Shown here in pieces: positions 33,364 to 43,594 of a stretch of DNA of 64,000 nucleotides. Position numbers and translations under genes: made by a program. The DNA comes from Nonomuraea angiospora. GTDB taxonomy: Bacteria > Actinomycetota > Actinomycetes > Streptosporangiales > Streptosporangiaceae. How positions within the stretch are numbered: the stretch's first letter is position 1; each line of letters opens with the position of its first letter. The stretch covers positions 3,534,001-3,598,000 of the forward strand of contig NZ_JADBEK010000001.1 in assembly GCF_014873145.1 (NCBI RefSeq), in the 5' to 3' direction. A model generated the notes under the pieces. It saw nothing but the letters and a program-made list of their open reading frames with translations, did not search any database and was not told where the DNA came from.

Positions 33364-35328
33364 TCAGACCTGGACGCGCCGCTCCACGGCGTTGACGATC
33401 TCCGCCACGGCCTCCTCGATCGGGACGCCGTTCTTCTGCTCGCCGTTGCGGTAGCGGAACGACACCGCGCCATTGGCGATGTCGTCGTCACCGGCCAGCA
33501 GCATGAAGGGCACCTTGGCCTTCTGCGCGTTGCGGATCTTCTTCTGCATCCGGTCGTCGGAGGCGTCGACCTCGATCCGGATGCCGCGCTCGCGCAGCCT
33601 CTTGGCGACGTCCTGCAGGTAGGACACGTGCGCGTCGGCGATCGGGATGCCCGTGACCTGCACCGGCGCGAGCCAGGGGGGGAAGGCGCCCGCGTAGTGC
33701 TCGGTGAGCACGCCGAGGAAGCGCTCGACGGAGCCGAACAGCGCCCGGTGGATCATGACCGGCGTCTGCCTGCTGCCGTCGGCCGCCTGGTATTCGAGGC
33801 CGAAGCGCTTGGGCTGGTTGAGGTCGAGCTGGATGGTGGACAGCTGCCAGGTGCGCCCGATCGCGTCCTTGGCCTGAACGGAGATCTTCGGGCCGTAGAA
33901 GGCCGCGCCGCCCGGGTCGTCGACCAGCTCCAGCCCCGACTCGGTGGCCACCTGGCGCAGCGCCTCGGTCGCCTCGTCCCACTCGGCGGGCTCGCCGATG
34001 AACTTGTCGGACTCGTCGCGGGTCGACAGCTCCAGGTAGAACTCCGGCAGGCCGAAGTCACGCAGCACGCTGAGCACGAACCTCAGCAGCGACTTGATCT
34101 CATCGGCCATCTGCTCCCGGGTGGTGTAGATGTGCGCGTCGTCCTGCGTCATGCCGCGCACCCGGGTCAGGCCGTGGACCACGCCCGACTTCTCGTAGCG
34201 GTAGACCGAGCCGAACTCGCACAGCCGCAGCGGCAGCTCGCGGTAGGACCGCCCGCGCGCCCTGAAGATCAGGTTGTGCATCGGGCAGTTCATCGGCTTG
34301 ACCCGGTATTCGATGCCCTCCAGCTCGAACGCCGGGAACATGTCGTCGGCATACCACGGCAGGTGCCCCGAGGTCTCGAACAGCGACGACTTGGTGATGT
34401 GCGGGGTGTTGACGAACTCGTAGCCCGCCTCCGCCTGCCGCCGGCGCATGTAGTCTTCCATCTCCTTGCGGATGATCCCGCCCTTGGGATGGAAGATCGG
34501 CAGGCCGCTGCCCAGCTCCGGCGGGAAGCTGAACAGGTCGAGCTCGACCCCCAGCTTGCGGTGGTCGCGCTTCTCGGCCTCCTCCAGCAGCTTGAGGTAG
34601 TCGTCCTGCTTCTCGCGGGACTCCCAGGCGGTGCCGTAGATGCGCTGGAGCTGCGGGTTCTTCTCGCTGCCGCGCCAGTAGGCGCCGCCCGAGCGCATGA
34701 GCTTGAACGCCGGGATCGACCGGGTGGAGGGCACGTGCGGGCCGCGGCACAGGTCCTTCCACTGCAGCTCGCCGGTCTTGGGGTCGAGGTTGTCGTAGAT
34801 GGTGAGCTGCCCGGCCCCGACCTCCACGGACTCCTCGTCCGCCGCGCCGCCCTTGAGCCCGATCAGCTCCAGCTTGTACGGCTCCGCCGCCAGCTCCTCG
34901 CGCGCCTCGTCGTCGGAGACGGGCCGGCGGGAGAACAGCTGCCCCTGCTTGACGATCTCCCGCATGCGCTTCTCGATGCGCTTGAGATCGTCGGGGTGGA
35001 ACGCCTGGGCCACGTCGAAGTCGTAGTAGAACCCGTTGTCCACGGGCGGCCCGATGCCCAGCTTGGCCTCGGGGAACAGCTCCTGCACCGCCTGCGCCAT
35101 GACGTGGGCGGTGGAGTGGCGGACGATGGCCCGGCCGTCCTCGCTGGAGACCTCGACCGGCTCGACCGCGTCACCCTCGGACAGCGGGTGCGCCAGGTCA
35201 CGGAGCTCGCCGTTGACCCGGGCCGCGATGACCGAGCGGCCGTCGGCCTCGAGGGCCTCTCCGGCCGTCGTGCCGGCCGCGACCACACGCTCGGCTCCGG
35301 CGAGGGTGATGCGTAGCTCGGCTGACAC
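33364..35328 (-). CDS. thrS: Threonyl-tRNA synthetase
   Basis: ThrS charges tRNA-Thr and edits mischarged serine. The 654-residue enzyme has an N-terminal TGS domain, the editing domain ([20 protein letters not shown]), the class II catalytic core with the zinc site ([12 protein letters not shown]), motif 3 ([17 protein letters not shown]) and the anticodon-binding domain at the end. I start at the GTG at 35328 because GGGAG is 5-6 nt upstream and VSAELRITL fits a TGS start; the frame is open much further. No T-box leader is evident in the short upstream region. Confidence 0.96.
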   Translation of the reverse strand: MSAELRITLAGAERVVAAGTTAGEALEADGRSVIAARVNGELRDLAHPLSEGDAVEPVEVSSEDGRAIVRHSTAHVMAQAVQELFPEAKLGIGPPVDNGFYYDFDVAQAFHPDDLKRIEKRMREIVKQGQLFSRRPVSDDEAREELAAEPYKLELIGLKGGAADEESVEVGAGQLTIYDNLDPKTGELQWKDLCRGPHVPSTRSIPAFKLMRSGGAYWRGSEKNPQLQRIYGTAWESREKQDDYLKLLEEAEKRDHRKLGVELDLFSFPPELGSGLPIFHPKGGIIRKEMEDYMRRRQAEAGYEFVNTPHITKSSLFETSGHLPWYADDMFPAFELEGIEYRVKPMNCPMHNLIFRARGRSYRELPLRLCEFGSVYRYEKSGVVHGLTRVRGMTQDDAHIYTTREQMADEIKSLLRFVLSVLRDFGLPEFYLELSTRDESDKFIGEPAEWDEATEALRQVATESGLELVDDPGGAAFYGPKISVQAKDAIGRTWQLSTIQLDLNQPKRFGLEYQAADGSRQTPVMIHRALFGSVERFLGVLTEHYAGAFPPWLAPVQVTGIPIADAHVSYLQDVAKRLRERGIRIEVDASDDRMQKKIRNAQKAKVPFMLLAGDDDIANGAVSFRYRNGEQKNGVPIEEAVAEIVNAVERRVQV

Positions 35329-35393
35329 GGTGACTCCCTTGGATCGCGCCCCGGCGCTCGACACCGGAGCTGCTTCGATGGTGAACACCGATG

Positions 35394-35990
35394 CTATCGC
35401 GGGTGAAACCCCAGGTTTGTCAGCTCCTGCCGGGTCCCGTGGAACACGTTGCGGTCGAGCGGGCTGTGGACGTACTGATGGACGGCCCAGCCGCGCCAGG
35501 GCGGCGGCACCGCGGGCTCGCCGCGCGGCTTGTCGGGGGCGGCGATCCATAACGGGTACTCGCCCAGGCCCGCGCAGTGTCCGCCCCGCGCGAACGCCCG
35601 GAAGGTGTGGACGAACGGCCGTACGCCGCCGTGCCGCTCGACGTGGTGGCACCAGCGGCGCGCGTGGCGGGCGACCTGCTCGGGGCGCAGGCCGTCGTCG
35701 GTCTCCAGGTCGAGGGCCACCAGGTCGCCGGCGCGTAACCCGCCCGCCTCGTCGATCGCGGCCAGGAAGTGGCGCGCCTGCCCGATCGGGTCGCCCCCGG
35801 GCCTGGCGCAGTGGTACGCGCCGCGCACGATCCGGCTCTCGCGCAGGCCGGTCCAGTTGCGTTCGAACAGCTTGTCGATGGAGTCGCCGCCCTCGGTGGC
35901 CCTGGCGAACGCGAAGCTCACCCCGGCCGCCGCGTGGCCGGCCCAGTCGACGGGCCCCTGCCAGTCGGACACATCAACGCCATGCAGCAA
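35394..35990 (-). CDS. GH25 lysozyme-domain protein without signal peptide
   Basis: The 198-residue protein is a single GH25 (Chalaropsis-type) muramidase domain. It begins directly with [16 protein letters not shown], has the active-site acidic pair in [10 protein letters not shown], and ends with VHQY. Such enzymes cut the bond between N-acetylmuramic acid and N-acetylglucosamine in peptidoglycan. No signal peptide, wall-binding domain or holin gene is visible, so either export is non-classical, the substrate is intracellular, or this is a phage- or element-derived enzyme. Confidence 0.87.
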   Translation of the reverse strand: MLHGVDVSDWQGPVDWAGHAAAGVSFAFARATEGGDSIDKLFERNWTGLRESRIVRGAYHCARPGGDPIGQARHFLAAIDEAGGLRAGDLVALDLETDDGLRPEQVARHARRWCHHVERHGGVRPFVHTFRAFARGGHCAGLGEYPLWIAAPDKPRGEPAVPPPWRGWAVHQYVHSPLDRNVFHGTRQELTNLGFHPR

Positions 35991-36032
35991 GCGATCTTCA
36001 CCCCGCCGGAGAACTATGGAGATGTCTTGGGA

Positions 36033-36932
36033 TCAGCCCTTCGCCGCGCCGATCAGCAGCGCCCGCGTGCGTTCCTTGCTCGCGAACACCGAGCCCACGA
36101 AGTCGGTCACACCGGCTTCCCGCAGCACGTCGAGCTTGGCCAGCACCGCGTCCTCGTCGCCCACGATGGCGACGTCTCCCGGGGTGGCCGCGCCTTCCCT
36201 GTCGAGCATCGCACGATATGAGGGGAGCTGTCCGTAGACGGCGAAGATCTCGTTCGCGCGATCGACGGCGGCGGCGGGGTCGTCGGTGACGCAGATCGGC
36301 AGCGCGCAGACGATCCTGGGCGCCGCGCGGCCCGCCTCGGCGGCGGCCGCGGTGATGGTGGGCGCCACGTGCTGGGCGACCGTCTTGGGGCCGGTCATCC
36401 ACAGGACGGTGCCGTCGGCCACGGTGCCGGCCAGCTTGAGCATGCGCGGGCCGAGCGCGGCGACGAGCACGGGGAAGCCGCCGCCGGGGGTGGTGAGCCG
36501 CAGGTTGGCCTTGAGCGTCTCGCCCTCGTACTTGACGTGCTCGCCCCGGCTGAGCGGCAGCAGGATGTCCAGGTACTCCTTCATGTGCCGGTACGGGCGC
36601 TCGAAGCTCTGGCCGTACATTCCCTCGATGACCATCTGGTGCGACAGGCCGATGCCGAGCGCGAGGCGCCCGCCGAGCGCGGCGTTGGCGGTCATGGCCT
36701 GCTGGGCCAGCACGGCCGGGTGGCGCGGGTAGGTCGGGACGACGGCGGTGCCGAGCTCGATGCCGGGCACCGGGTTCCCGGCGGCGGCCAGGGCGGTGAG
36801 GGCGTCGAGGCCGAAGATGTTGGAGAGCCAGGCCGAGGTGAAGCCGTCCTGCGCGGCCTGGGCGATCTGGGTGCGCAACCCGCCGATCGGGTCATCTCCT
36901 TTGGGCTCTGTCAGGTAATAACCGAATCGCAT
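36033..36932 (-). CDS. Luciferase-like (LLM) F420-type oxidoreductase
   Basis: The 299-residue TIM-barrel protein matches the LLM family that uses coenzyme F420 or FMN. Family marks include the start MRFGYYL, GIELGTAVVPTYPRHP, LGIGLSHQMVIEGMYG, and GGGFPVLVAALGPRML. Actinomycetes use such enzymes for hydride transfer to many substrates, and cofactor choice cannot be settled by eye. The ATG at 36932 is preferred over an open extension to 36995. It diverges from pgm across about 100 nt. Confidence 0.87.
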   Translation of the reverse strand: MRFGYYLTEPKGDDPIGGLRTQIAQAAQDGFTSAWLSNIFGLDALTALAAAGNPVPGIELGTAVVPTYPRHPAVLAQQAMTANAALGGRLALGIGLSHQMVIEGMYGQSFERPYRHMKEYLDILLPLSRGEHVKYEGETLKANLRLTTPGGGFPVLVAALGPRMLKLAGTVADGTVLWMTGPKTVAQHVAPTITAAAAEAGRAAPRIVCALPICVTDDPAAAVDRANEIFAVYGQLPSYRAMLDREGAATPGDVAIVGDEDAVLAKLDVLREAGVTDFVGSVFASKERTRALLIGAAKG

Positions 36933-37030
36933 AGGAACCGAACTCCGTTCTAGTAATCGACGGAACTGTACCTTCCCACGCCCGGCCGCGCCCATCCGCC
37001 GGCCGGAGGCGGATTTGTAAAGTGGCCTAC

Positions 37031-38662
37031 ATGACGCACGAACGCGCAGGACAGCCAGCCCAGCCCGCCGACCTCGTGGCCGTCGACAGGCTCGTGACCT
37101 CCTATTACGCGCTGCATCCCGATCCCGGCGACCCGGGGCAGCGGGTGGCGTTCGGCACGTCGGGGCACCGGGGGTCGTCGCTGAGGACGGCGTTCAACGA
37201 GGACCACATCCTGGCCACCACGCAGGCCATCTGCGAATACCGGCGGATGCAGGGCACCGACGGGCCGCTGTTCCTCGGCGTCGACACGCACGCGCTGTCG
37301 GAGCCCGCGCGGGTGTCCGCGCTGGAGGTCCTGGTCGCCAACGGGGTCCAGGTGCTGATCGACTCCCGCGACGGCTACACGCCGACCCCGTCCGTCTCGC
37401 ACGCCATCCTGCGGCACAACCACGGCCGCACCACCGGGCTCGCCGACGGCATCGTGATCACGCCGTCGCACAACCCGCCGGGCGACGGCGGGTTCAAGTA
37501 CAACCCGCCGCACGGCGGTCCGGCCGACACCGACGCGACCACGTGGATCCAGGACCGCGCCAACCGGCTGCTGGCGAGCGGGCTGGAGAGCGTGCTGCGG
37601 GTCTCCTACACGAAGGCCGTGGAGGCGGCGGGGCGTTACGACTTCCTCGGGATGTACGTGGACGACCTGCCGTCCGTGGTGGACCTGGACGCGATCCGGG
37701 CGGCCGGGGTGCGCATAGGGGCCGATCCGCTGGGCGGGGCGAGCGTGGCGTACTGGGGGGAGATCGCGGAGCGGCACCGGCTCGACCTGACCGTGGTCAA
37801 TCCGCTGGTGGATCCGACGTGGCGGTTCATGACGCTGGACTGGGACGGGAAGATCCGGATGGACTGCTCGTCGCCGTACGCGATGGCCTCTCTCATTGCC
37901 AATCGCGATAAGTACGACATTTCCACCGGAAACGATGCCGACGCCGACCGGCACGGCGTCGTCACCCCCGACGGCGGCCTGCTCAACCCCAACCACTACC
38001 TCGCCGTCGCCGTCTCCTACCTCTACACGCACCGCGACGGCTGGCCCGCGGCCGCCGGGGTGGGCAAGACGATGGTCAGCAGCGGGATCATCGACCGGGT
38101 CGTGGAGTCCATGGGGCGGCGGCTGTACGAGGTGCCGGTCGGGTTCAAGTGGTTCGTCCCGGGACTGCTGGACGGGTCGCTGGGGTTCGGGGGCGAGGAG
38201 AGCGCGGGAGCGTCGTTCCTGCGGCGCGACGGGTCCGTCTGGTCCACGGACAAGGACGGGATCATCCTGGCGCTGCTGGCCTCCGAGATCCAGGCCGTCA
38301 CCGGCAGGTCGCCGAGCGCGCACTACCGGGAGCTGGTCGAGCGGTTCGGGGAGCCCGCGTACGCCCGGGTCGACGCCCCCGCCACGCGCGAGGAGAAGGC
38401 GGTGCTCGGGAAGCTCTCGGCCGCTCAGGTGAAGGCGTCGTCGCTGGCGGGCGAGCCGATCACGGCCGTCCAGACCACGGCGCCCGGCAACGGGGCCGAG
38501 CTCGGCGGGGTGAAGGTCTCGACGGAGAACGCCTGGTTCGCGGCCCGGCCGTCGGGGACGGAGGACGTCTACAAGATCTACGCCGAGTCCTTCCGCGGGC
38601 CCGACCACCTGGCCAAGGTGCAGGAGGAGGCCCGCTCCCTGGTATCCGACGCCCTCGGCTGA
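37031..38662 (+). CDS. pgm: Phosphoglucomutase (alpha-D-glucose specific)
   Basis: Pgm interconverts glucose 1- and 6-phosphate, feeding glycogen, trehalose and nucleotide-sugar synthesis. The 543-residue enzyme has the family start [22 protein letters not shown], the phosphoserine loop [18 protein letters not shown], the metal loop [10 protein letters not shown], the sugar-binding [14 protein letters not shown], and the phosphate-binding [15 protein letters not shown]. The ATG at 37031 gives the standard N-terminus; a GTG three codons upstream is possible. Confidence 0.96.
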   Translation: MTHERAGQPAQPADLVAVDRLVTSYYALHPDPGDPGQRVAFGTSGHRGSSLRTAFNEDHILATTQAICEYRRMQGTDGPLFLGVDTHALSEPARVSALEVLVANGVQVLIDSRDGYTPTPSVSHAILRHNHGRTTGLADGIVITPSHNPPGDGGFKYNPPHGGPADTDATTWIQDRANRLLASGLESVLRVSYTKAVEAAGRYDFLGMYVDDLPSVVDLDAIRAAGVRIGADPLGGASVAYWGEIAERHRLDLTVVNPLVDPTWRFMTLDWDGKIRMDCSSPYAMASLIANRDKYDISTGNDADADRHGVVTPDGGLLNPNHYLAVAVSYLYTHRDGWPAAAGVGKTMVSSGIIDRVVESMGRRLYEVPVGFKWFVPGLLDGSLGFGGEESAGASFLRRDGSVWSTDKDGIILALLASEIQAVTGRSPSAHYRELVERFGEPAYARVDAPATREEKAVLGKLSAAQVKASSLAGEPITAVQTTAPGNGAELGGVKVSTENAWFAARPSGTEDVYKIYAESFRGPDHLAKVQEEARSLVSDALG

Positions 38663-38669
38663 GCACGCC

Positions 38670-38703
38670 GGCCCCTGGCCGCGCGGGTCAGTGGCCGGGG
38701 GCC
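38670..38703. terminator. Hairpin between pgm and the DUF2786 gene
   Basis: GGCCCCTGGCC (38670-38680) pairs with GGCCGGGGGCC (38693-38703) over 11 bp with one G-U pair. It spans the end of the minus-strand gene and follows pgm by 7 nt, so it can serve both convergent genes. Confidence 0.55.
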
Positions 38704-39380
38704 AGCTCGGGGGCCGTGTCGGTGGTCATTCCGGTACGGCCGAGGTCGGCGCGGCGGCCGGCGGCCACCCCGTCCCGGTAGCCCGTGCCGCTCGTCCTGG
38801 GCACGCTCACCCGGATGTCCGGATAGTGAGCGGCCACCGCCCGTTCGACCTCGGCCCGGCGGTCGGCCAGGACGAGCGCGGCGCCCGTACTGGCCTGCTC
38901 GGCCTGTGACTCGGCCACGCACAGCAGCCGGTACACCTCGTCCGTGAACCCCAGCAGCCACGACCGCCGGTAGGCCCGCACGGCGGTCACGCCGTCGGGC
39001 ACCCGCACCCGCGCCAGCCCGGTCGCCATCTGCAGCAGCAACGACGTGGCCAGCAGGTCGGCCCGCTCCAGATCGGCCGCGAACCCGAACACGTGCACCC
39101 GCTGCCCGCCCTCGCCCCGCCCGATGAGCAGGGGGCGGCAGCGCACGGCCTGCGCGACCAGGCTGACCAGCCGGGCCTTCTCCCTGGCCCAGGGGTTGGG
39201 CAGGGTGACGACCCGGTCGCCGGGCGTCTGCCGGGTGCCCGCTGGGGGGAGCGAGTCGATGCCGTGCTTGGCCATCAACGCCGACGCGGCCGCCATGAAC
39301 GTCGCCCGCTCGTGCTCGTTGTCGGTGCGTTCGGCCTTGGCCAGGAGTTTCCTGACGCGCTCGAGCGTGCGCTCCCGCAA
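38688..39380 (-). CDS. DUF2786 protein
   Basis: The 230-residue protein begins with the DUF2786 segment ERVRKLLAKAERTDNEHERATFMAAASALMAKHG, whose role is unknown, followed by a longer domain found with it in actinobacterial and phage proteins (ARLVSLVAQAVRCRPLL; VHVFGFAADLERADLLATSLL). The start is a TTG at 39380, supported by GAGGAG just upstream. It begins 11 nt after the stop of the next gene, so the two form one unit. DUF2786 genes are frequent in phages and conjugative elements. Confidence 0.75.
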   Translation of the reverse strand: MRERTLERVRKLLAKAERTDNEHERATFMAAASALMAKHGIDSLPPAGTRQTPGDRVVTLPNPWAREKARLVSLVAQAVRCRPLLIGRGEGGQRVHVFGFAADLERADLLATSLLLQMATGLARVRVPDGVTAVRAYRRSWLLGFTDEVYRLLCVAESQAEQASTGAALVLADRRAEVERAVAAHYPDIRVSVPRTSGTGYRDGVAAGRRADLGRTGMTTDTAPELAPGH

Positions 39381-39390
39381 ACGTGCTCCT

Positions 39391-40629
39391 CTAGGACTTG
39401 GTCAGCACCCGCCCGTCGTCCGCGATGGCGGGGAAGGCGCCCGTGTCGACGATGCCGTGCTGCTGGAACAGCGCCTCGATGAGGGCGTGCGCCTGCGGCT
39501 CGAGCTTCCACAGGGCACGATACTCGCGCGCCGTGGCCAGCGAGATGCCGATCTCCTGGGCGATGTCCACCGTACGCGGCACGATGCCCTTGGCGATCTG
39601 CCGGTCCCAGAACGCGCGGGCCTGGCGCATCAGCGCCGCCCGCTGGGCGGTGTCGACGACCTGCGGGGTGGTGTCGAGCACCTCGATGTCCTCGTCCTCC
39701 TCCTCGACGAGCTCGGCCAGCGCGGGCGGCAGCGCCGGGCGGGCGGGCACCGGGTTGCGCTCGGGCTCGGGCTCCCACGGCACGCGGGGGTCGGCGTCGA
39801 TGAGGGCGGTGGTGTTGTAGAGGGCGGCGATCTGGGCCAGCAGCGCCTCCTGGCGGCCCTGGTCGACGGCCAGCCCGGTGTGCTCGACGGCCTGGTCCAT
39901 GGCCTTGTCGAGCTTGGCCAGCGCGGCGCGCATCTTGCGCTCGGAGGCCCCGTTCTCGCGCAGCGCCTTGGCCCGCTTGGCGGCCAGCGCGACCCTGGTC
40001 AGCCGGCGGTGGGCGTCGACCTCGCTCGCCGTACGGTCGCTGACCTCGGCCAGCCCGACCCGGACCAGCAGCCGCTCGGGCGTCAGCCGCCAGTTGATGC
40101 GGCCGGTGCCACGGATGCGGTGCCGCTCGATGGCCATGCCGCGCTCCCACAGCCAGGCGGCGACCAGCGGCGCGGCGAGCCTGAACACCGCCTCGGGCAG
40201 GCTGCGCGCGTCCATGCTGGACAGTACGGCGGTCAGGCAGGTCAGCGCCCACACGGCGATGCCGTCGATGCCGGCGGAGAAGTTCTCGCGCATGTTGCGG
40301 CGGGCCCGCACCGCGCTCGTGATGATCGCGACCTCGATGAACGCGAACAGCAGCAGCCGCAGCGGCCCGTCCAGGCCGAGCACGTCGCCGGAGAAGCGCC
40401 ACATGCCCTGCGCGGACACGCCGGTGGCGATGGAGGCGGCGACGATGGTCAGCACGTCCTCGATGGGACGGTTGGCGACGTACCGGGAGAACAACCAGGC
40501 GGTGGCCCGCCAGACGATCCTGAGCACCAGGAACGCCAGCGCCAGCCCCGCCAGGCTCAGCAACGCGATGACGGCGGTGGCGAGCGGCTTCTCGGTGACG
40601 AAGGCTGCTATTTCCTCAAATGTCGGCAT
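39391..40629 (-). CDS. DUF2637/SpdB-like membrane protein with C-terminal helix-turn-helix
   Basis: The 412-residue protein has about four membrane helices in its first 170 residues (for example ATAVIALLSLAGLALAFLVL and LRLLLFAFIEVAIITSAVRA), a charged helical middle, an acidic linker, and a C-terminal helix-turn-helix-like stretch (TVDIAQEIGISLATAREYRAL). This layout recalls the DUF2637/SpdB proteins of Streptomyces conjugative plasmids, but the match is architectural, not diagnostic. It is followed at 11 nt by the DUF2786 gene. No transfer or integrase gene is nearby. Confidence 0.55.
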   Translation of the reverse strand: MPTFEEIAAFVTEKPLATAVIALLSLAGLALAFLVLRIVWRATAWLFSRYVANRPIEDVLTIVAASIATGVSAQGMWRFSGDVLGLDGPLRLLLFAFIEVAIITSAVRARRNMRENFSAGIDGIAVWALTCLTAVLSSMDARSLPEAVFRLAAPLVAAWLWERGMAIERHRIRGTGRINWRLTPERLLVRVGLAEVSDRTASEVDAHRRLTRVALAAKRAKALRENGASERKMRAALAKLDKAMDQAVEHTGLAVDQGRQEALLAQIAALYNTTALIDADPRVPWEPEPERNPVPARPALPPALAELVEEEDEDIEVLDTTPQVVDTAQRAALMRQARAFWDRQIAKGIVPRTVDIAQEIGISLATAREYRALWKLEPQAHALIEALFQQHGIVDTGAFPAIADDGRVLTKS

Positions 40630-41161
40630 CTGTCACTATCCGTGGGGGCTCAAACTCCGGCTCTATGCGACGAGATCATCGCAGAATGTCGCCATCTTGT
40701 ACGCCAAACGCCATCTGCCGCCCCATTTTGCCCCTGTTTCACTGCAGTTCCGACGTCTCCGCACAAGCCGTCCTCCGGGGGCCCGTCGTGCCGCGCCAGG
40801 CGGGTCGCCCTCCGGATGGCGCGGTCCAACGACGAAACAGCACGCGGAGCGTAACTGCCCCGGCCCCCGAGCGACCCCGAACACCCCACGAACGGCACGC
40901 GGCACGGCGGCCCGAAGCAACGCCCAGCGACGCACGGAACCGAAGCGGCGCACGGGCGAGCGACTTGCGAGCTGGGGCATATGGGACGGCGCGGGCCGGG
41001 GCGGGGCGTGGGACGGCGCGGCCCAGAGCGGAGCGGGGTGGGAGACGCGGCGCGGCGGTGGGAGACGCGGCCAGGAGGTGGTGACGTTGGGGATAGAGGT
41101 GTGGAGTTGGGGGTGGTCGTGGGGCGGGGGCGGGCGCACAATGGGCCGCGAGGAGGGGATG
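40630..41161. other. Long intergenic region, no convincing gene
   Basis: This 532-nt region lies between divergent genes. Its first 150 nt are relatively AT-rich and probably hold the promoter of the minus-strand membrane gene. The rest is G/C-skewed with short direct repeats (GTGGGAGACGCGGC twice near 41040; GGGACGGCGCGG twice near 41000). Open frames on both strands look compositional. Confidence 0.5.
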
Positions 41162-41446
41162 GTGAGCAAGCGATCACGCAGACGCCGCGCTCTTCCCAGC
41201 GGCGCACCCGCCTGGATGCCCGGATACGGCCCCGGCGAGCCGCACTGGCCCGGCGAGAGGGGTTTCCCGTTCGACGACCCGCCGGAGGGTGGCGAGGGCG
41301 GGGTGCGCGAGCCACGCAAGCCCAAGCCCGCCCCGCCGGCGCTGTCGGCGGAGGCCCCGGTGCCCGAGCCGCTCCTGTACGCCCGCGACCGGACCGAGCC
41401 GCCGCCTGATGAGGTGACCGGGGTTCTGGCTGGTCAGGGTGCGTAG
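41162..41446 (+). CDS. Small Pro-rich hypothetical protein
   Basis: A 94-residue frame begins at a GTG 5 nt after AGGAGG, the best ribosome site in this region. The protein starts with a basic run (SKRSRRRRALPSG), then a Trp/Pro/Gly segment (PAWMPGYGPGEPHWPGE) and a Pro/Glu-rich tail. It has no membrane segment and I do not recognise the family. Only the ribosome site and the non-random Trp/Tyr pattern argue that it is real. Confidence 0.45.
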   Translation: MSKRSRRRRALPSGAPAWMPGYGPGEPHWPGERGFPFDDPPEGGEGGVREPRKPKPAPPALSAEAPVPEPLLYARDRTEPPPDEVTGVLAGQGA

Positions 41447-41593
41447 GACGGCCAGGTGAGGGAGGCGGTGGGGGCCGCGAGGGGGAGGGGAAATTCGTCC
41501 TTTCGGAGGGCAACATCCGCCGCTCCGGGTGGCACCATCTATGGAGGGATTTATCCCAAGATGGCGTGATGTATCCCAGCAGGACGGATATCG

Positions 41594-42763
41594 ATGTCAG
41601 ACAATGAGTTCCCCCTCGTCCAGTTCATGCGCGAAGGCTTCGACCCCGTGGGCGAGCTCGGACGGATCCGGGCCGAGCACCCGGTCTTCCCCATGGAGAT
41701 CCCCGGCAGCCAGACCGTCTACCTCGTCACCCGCTGGGAGGACGTACGCGGCGTCCTGAGCGACCACGAACGCTTCAGCAACGACTTCGCCGGGGTCATC
41801 GGCCTGGGCTCCAACCAGGAGGACCCGGGCGGCCTGGGGTTCCGCGACCCGCCCGAGCACACGCGGCTGCGCAAGTACCTGACGCCCGAGTTCACCATGC
41901 ACCGCCTGCGCAGGCTGGAGCCGCGCATCGAGGCGATGGTCGAGGAGCACCTGGACCGCATCGAGGCCAAGGGCTCCCCCGTGGACCTGGTGGAGGAGTT
42001 CGCGCTGCCGATCCCGTCGCTGGTGGTGTGCGAGCTGCTGGGCGTCCCGTACGAGGAGCGCGCCGACTTCGTGAAGATCAGCAAGGACCGGTTCGACTTC
42101 ACGGCCGGGCCGGAGGCGTCGCTGCAGGCGATCAACGACGCCATGGCCTATCTGACCGACCTGGTCGCCCGCGAGCGGCAGAACCCCGGGGAGGGACTGC
42201 TCGGCCAGCTGCTGCGCGAGCACGGTGACGAGCTCGACGACCGTACGCTCGCCAGCATGGCCGACGGGCTGCTGACCGGCGGGCACGACACCAGCACCAG
42301 CATGCTCGCCCTGGGCACCCTGTGGCTGCTGCAGAACCCCGAGCAGGCCGCCAAGGTCCGCGAGGTCGACGGCTACATCAACGACGTCGTCGAAGAGCTG
42401 CTGCGCTACATGACGGTCGTGCAGGTGGCCTTCCCCCGCTTCGCCCGCGACGACCTGGAGCTGCACGGCGTACCGATCAAGAAGGGCGAGATGGTGCTCT
42501 GCTCGCTCACCGGCGCCAACCGCGACCCCGCCCTGGGCGAGGACATGGACCAGGTGCAGCCAGGCAGGGAGACGGCGGGCTCGCACATGGCGTTCGGCCA
42601 CGGCATCCACCGCTGCATCGGCGCGCCGCTGGCGCAGATGGAGATGCGCATCGCCTTCCCCGCGCTGCTGCGCCGCTTCCCGGGGCTGCACGTGGCGGGC
42701 GAGGTGCCGTTCAGGGAACTCGCCATCGTGTACGGGGTCAAAGAGCTACCCGTCGCCTGGTAG
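41594..42763 (+). CDS. Cytochrome P450 (bacterial class I type)
   Basis: The 389-residue soluble P450 has all key motifs: the oxygen-activating I-helix GGHDTST, the K-helix EELLR, and the haem-binding loop AFGHGIHRCIG with the Cys ligand. Its N-terminal half (FRDPPEHTRLRKYLTPEFT) is typical of actinomycete CYP105/107-like enzymes. No ferredoxin or reductase is adjacent, so it must borrow redox partners. AGGA lies about 9 nt before the ATG. A HAD-phosphatase gene follows 18 nt downstream. Substrate unknown. Confidence 0.93.
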   Translation: MSDNEFPLVQFMREGFDPVGELGRIRAEHPVFPMEIPGSQTVYLVTRWEDVRGVLSDHERFSNDFAGVIGLGSNQEDPGGLGFRDPPEHTRLRKYLTPEFTMHRLRRLEPRIEAMVEEHLDRIEAKGSPVDLVEEFALPIPSLVVCELLGVPYEERADFVKISKDRFDFTAGPEASLQAINDAMAYLTDLVARERQNPGEGLLGQLLREHGDELDDRTLASMADGLLTGGHDTSTSMLALGTLWLLQNPEQAAKVREVDGYINDVVEELLRYMTVVQVAFPRFARDDLELHGVPIKKGEMVLCSLTGANRDPALGEDMDQVQPGRETAGSHMAFGHGIHRCIGAPLAQMEMRIAFPALLRRFPGLHVAGEVPFRELAIVYGVKELPVAW

Positions 42764-42781
42764 AGCGGTTACGTTCGCCAT

Positions 42782-43537
42782 GTGAACGAGCCTGTCATCG
42801 ATCTGACCACGATCAGCGCCGTCCTGTTCGACACCGACGGCGTGGTAACCGACACCGCTCGGGGGCACGCGGCCGCCTGGAAGCACGTCTTCGACGCCTT
42901 TCTGCGCGGCCGCTCGACACCGTTCGACATCCGGGACGACTATCTGCGGTACGTGGACGGCCGCCCGCGCCTCGACGGCATCCGTACCTTCCTCGGGGCA
43001 CGCGGCATCACGGTGCCCGAGGGTTCGCCCGACGACGAGCCCGGCGCGGCCACCGTGCACGGGCTCGGCCTGGCCAAGGACCAGGTCTTCATGGCCCAGG
43101 TGGACAAGTACGGGGTGGCCGCGTTCCCGTCCACGGTCTCGCTCCTGCACGAGCTGCGGCAGCGGGGCGCGCGTACGGCGGCCGTCTCCGCCAGCCTGCA
43201 CGGTCGCAAGCTGGTCACGTCGGCCGGTGTGCTGCACCTGTTCGACCTGGTGGTGGACGGCAACGACGCGGCCCTGATGAACCTGCCCGGCAAGCCCGAC
43301 CCCGCCCTCTTCCTGGAGGCGGCGCGCCGGCTGGCGCTGCCCGCCGCCGGGGCCGCGGTGGTGGACGCGGCGCTGCCCGGGGTGGAGGCGGGCGGGAAGG
43401 GCGGGTTCGGGCTGGTCGTCGCGGTGGCCAGGGACGGGGCGGAGGCGGCGGAGCTGCGCGCGGCGGGGGCCGAGGTCGTGGTGTCCGACCTGAGCGAGCT
43501 GGCGGTCCGTGGCAGGGTCCCGCCCACGACGGCGTGA
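42782..43537 (+). CDS. HAD-superfamily phosphatase/phosphomutase (beta-PGM-like)
   Basis: The 251-residue protein has HAD motif I as LFDTDGVVTDT, where the usual first DxD reads DTD, motif II around AAVSAS, and Lys in NLPGKPDPALFLEAARRL. It resembles the hydrolases fused to trehalose/kojibiose phosphorylase systems and beta-phosphoglucomutases. In motif IV the expected DA/DS pair appears as VVDAALPGVEA, where Glu or Asp normally follows DA, so the metal site may be altered. The start is GTG at 42782, 18 nt after the P450. Substrate unknown. Confidence 0.82.
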   Translation: MNEPVIDLTTISAVLFDTDGVVTDTARGHAAAWKHVFDAFLRGRSTPFDIRDDYLRYVDGRPRLDGIRTFLGARGITVPEGSPDDEPGAATVHGLGLAKDQVFMAQVDKYGVAAFPSTVSLLHELRQRGARTAAVSASLHGRKLVTSAGVLHLFDLVVDGNDAALMNLPGKPDPALFLEAARRLALPAAGAAVVDAALPGVEAGGKGGFGLVVAVARDGAEAAELRAAGAEVVVSDLSELAVRGRVPPTTA

Positions 43538-43594
43538 CCCGGGCCAAGTGATCCCGGAGCGCGGGCCGGTGGGAGCGGCTCTACCCTTGACGGC

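Noticed and set aside
35329..35393. T-box leader ahead of thrS
   Set aside because: The gap is only 65 nt and lacks the T-box sequence and an antiterminator structure.
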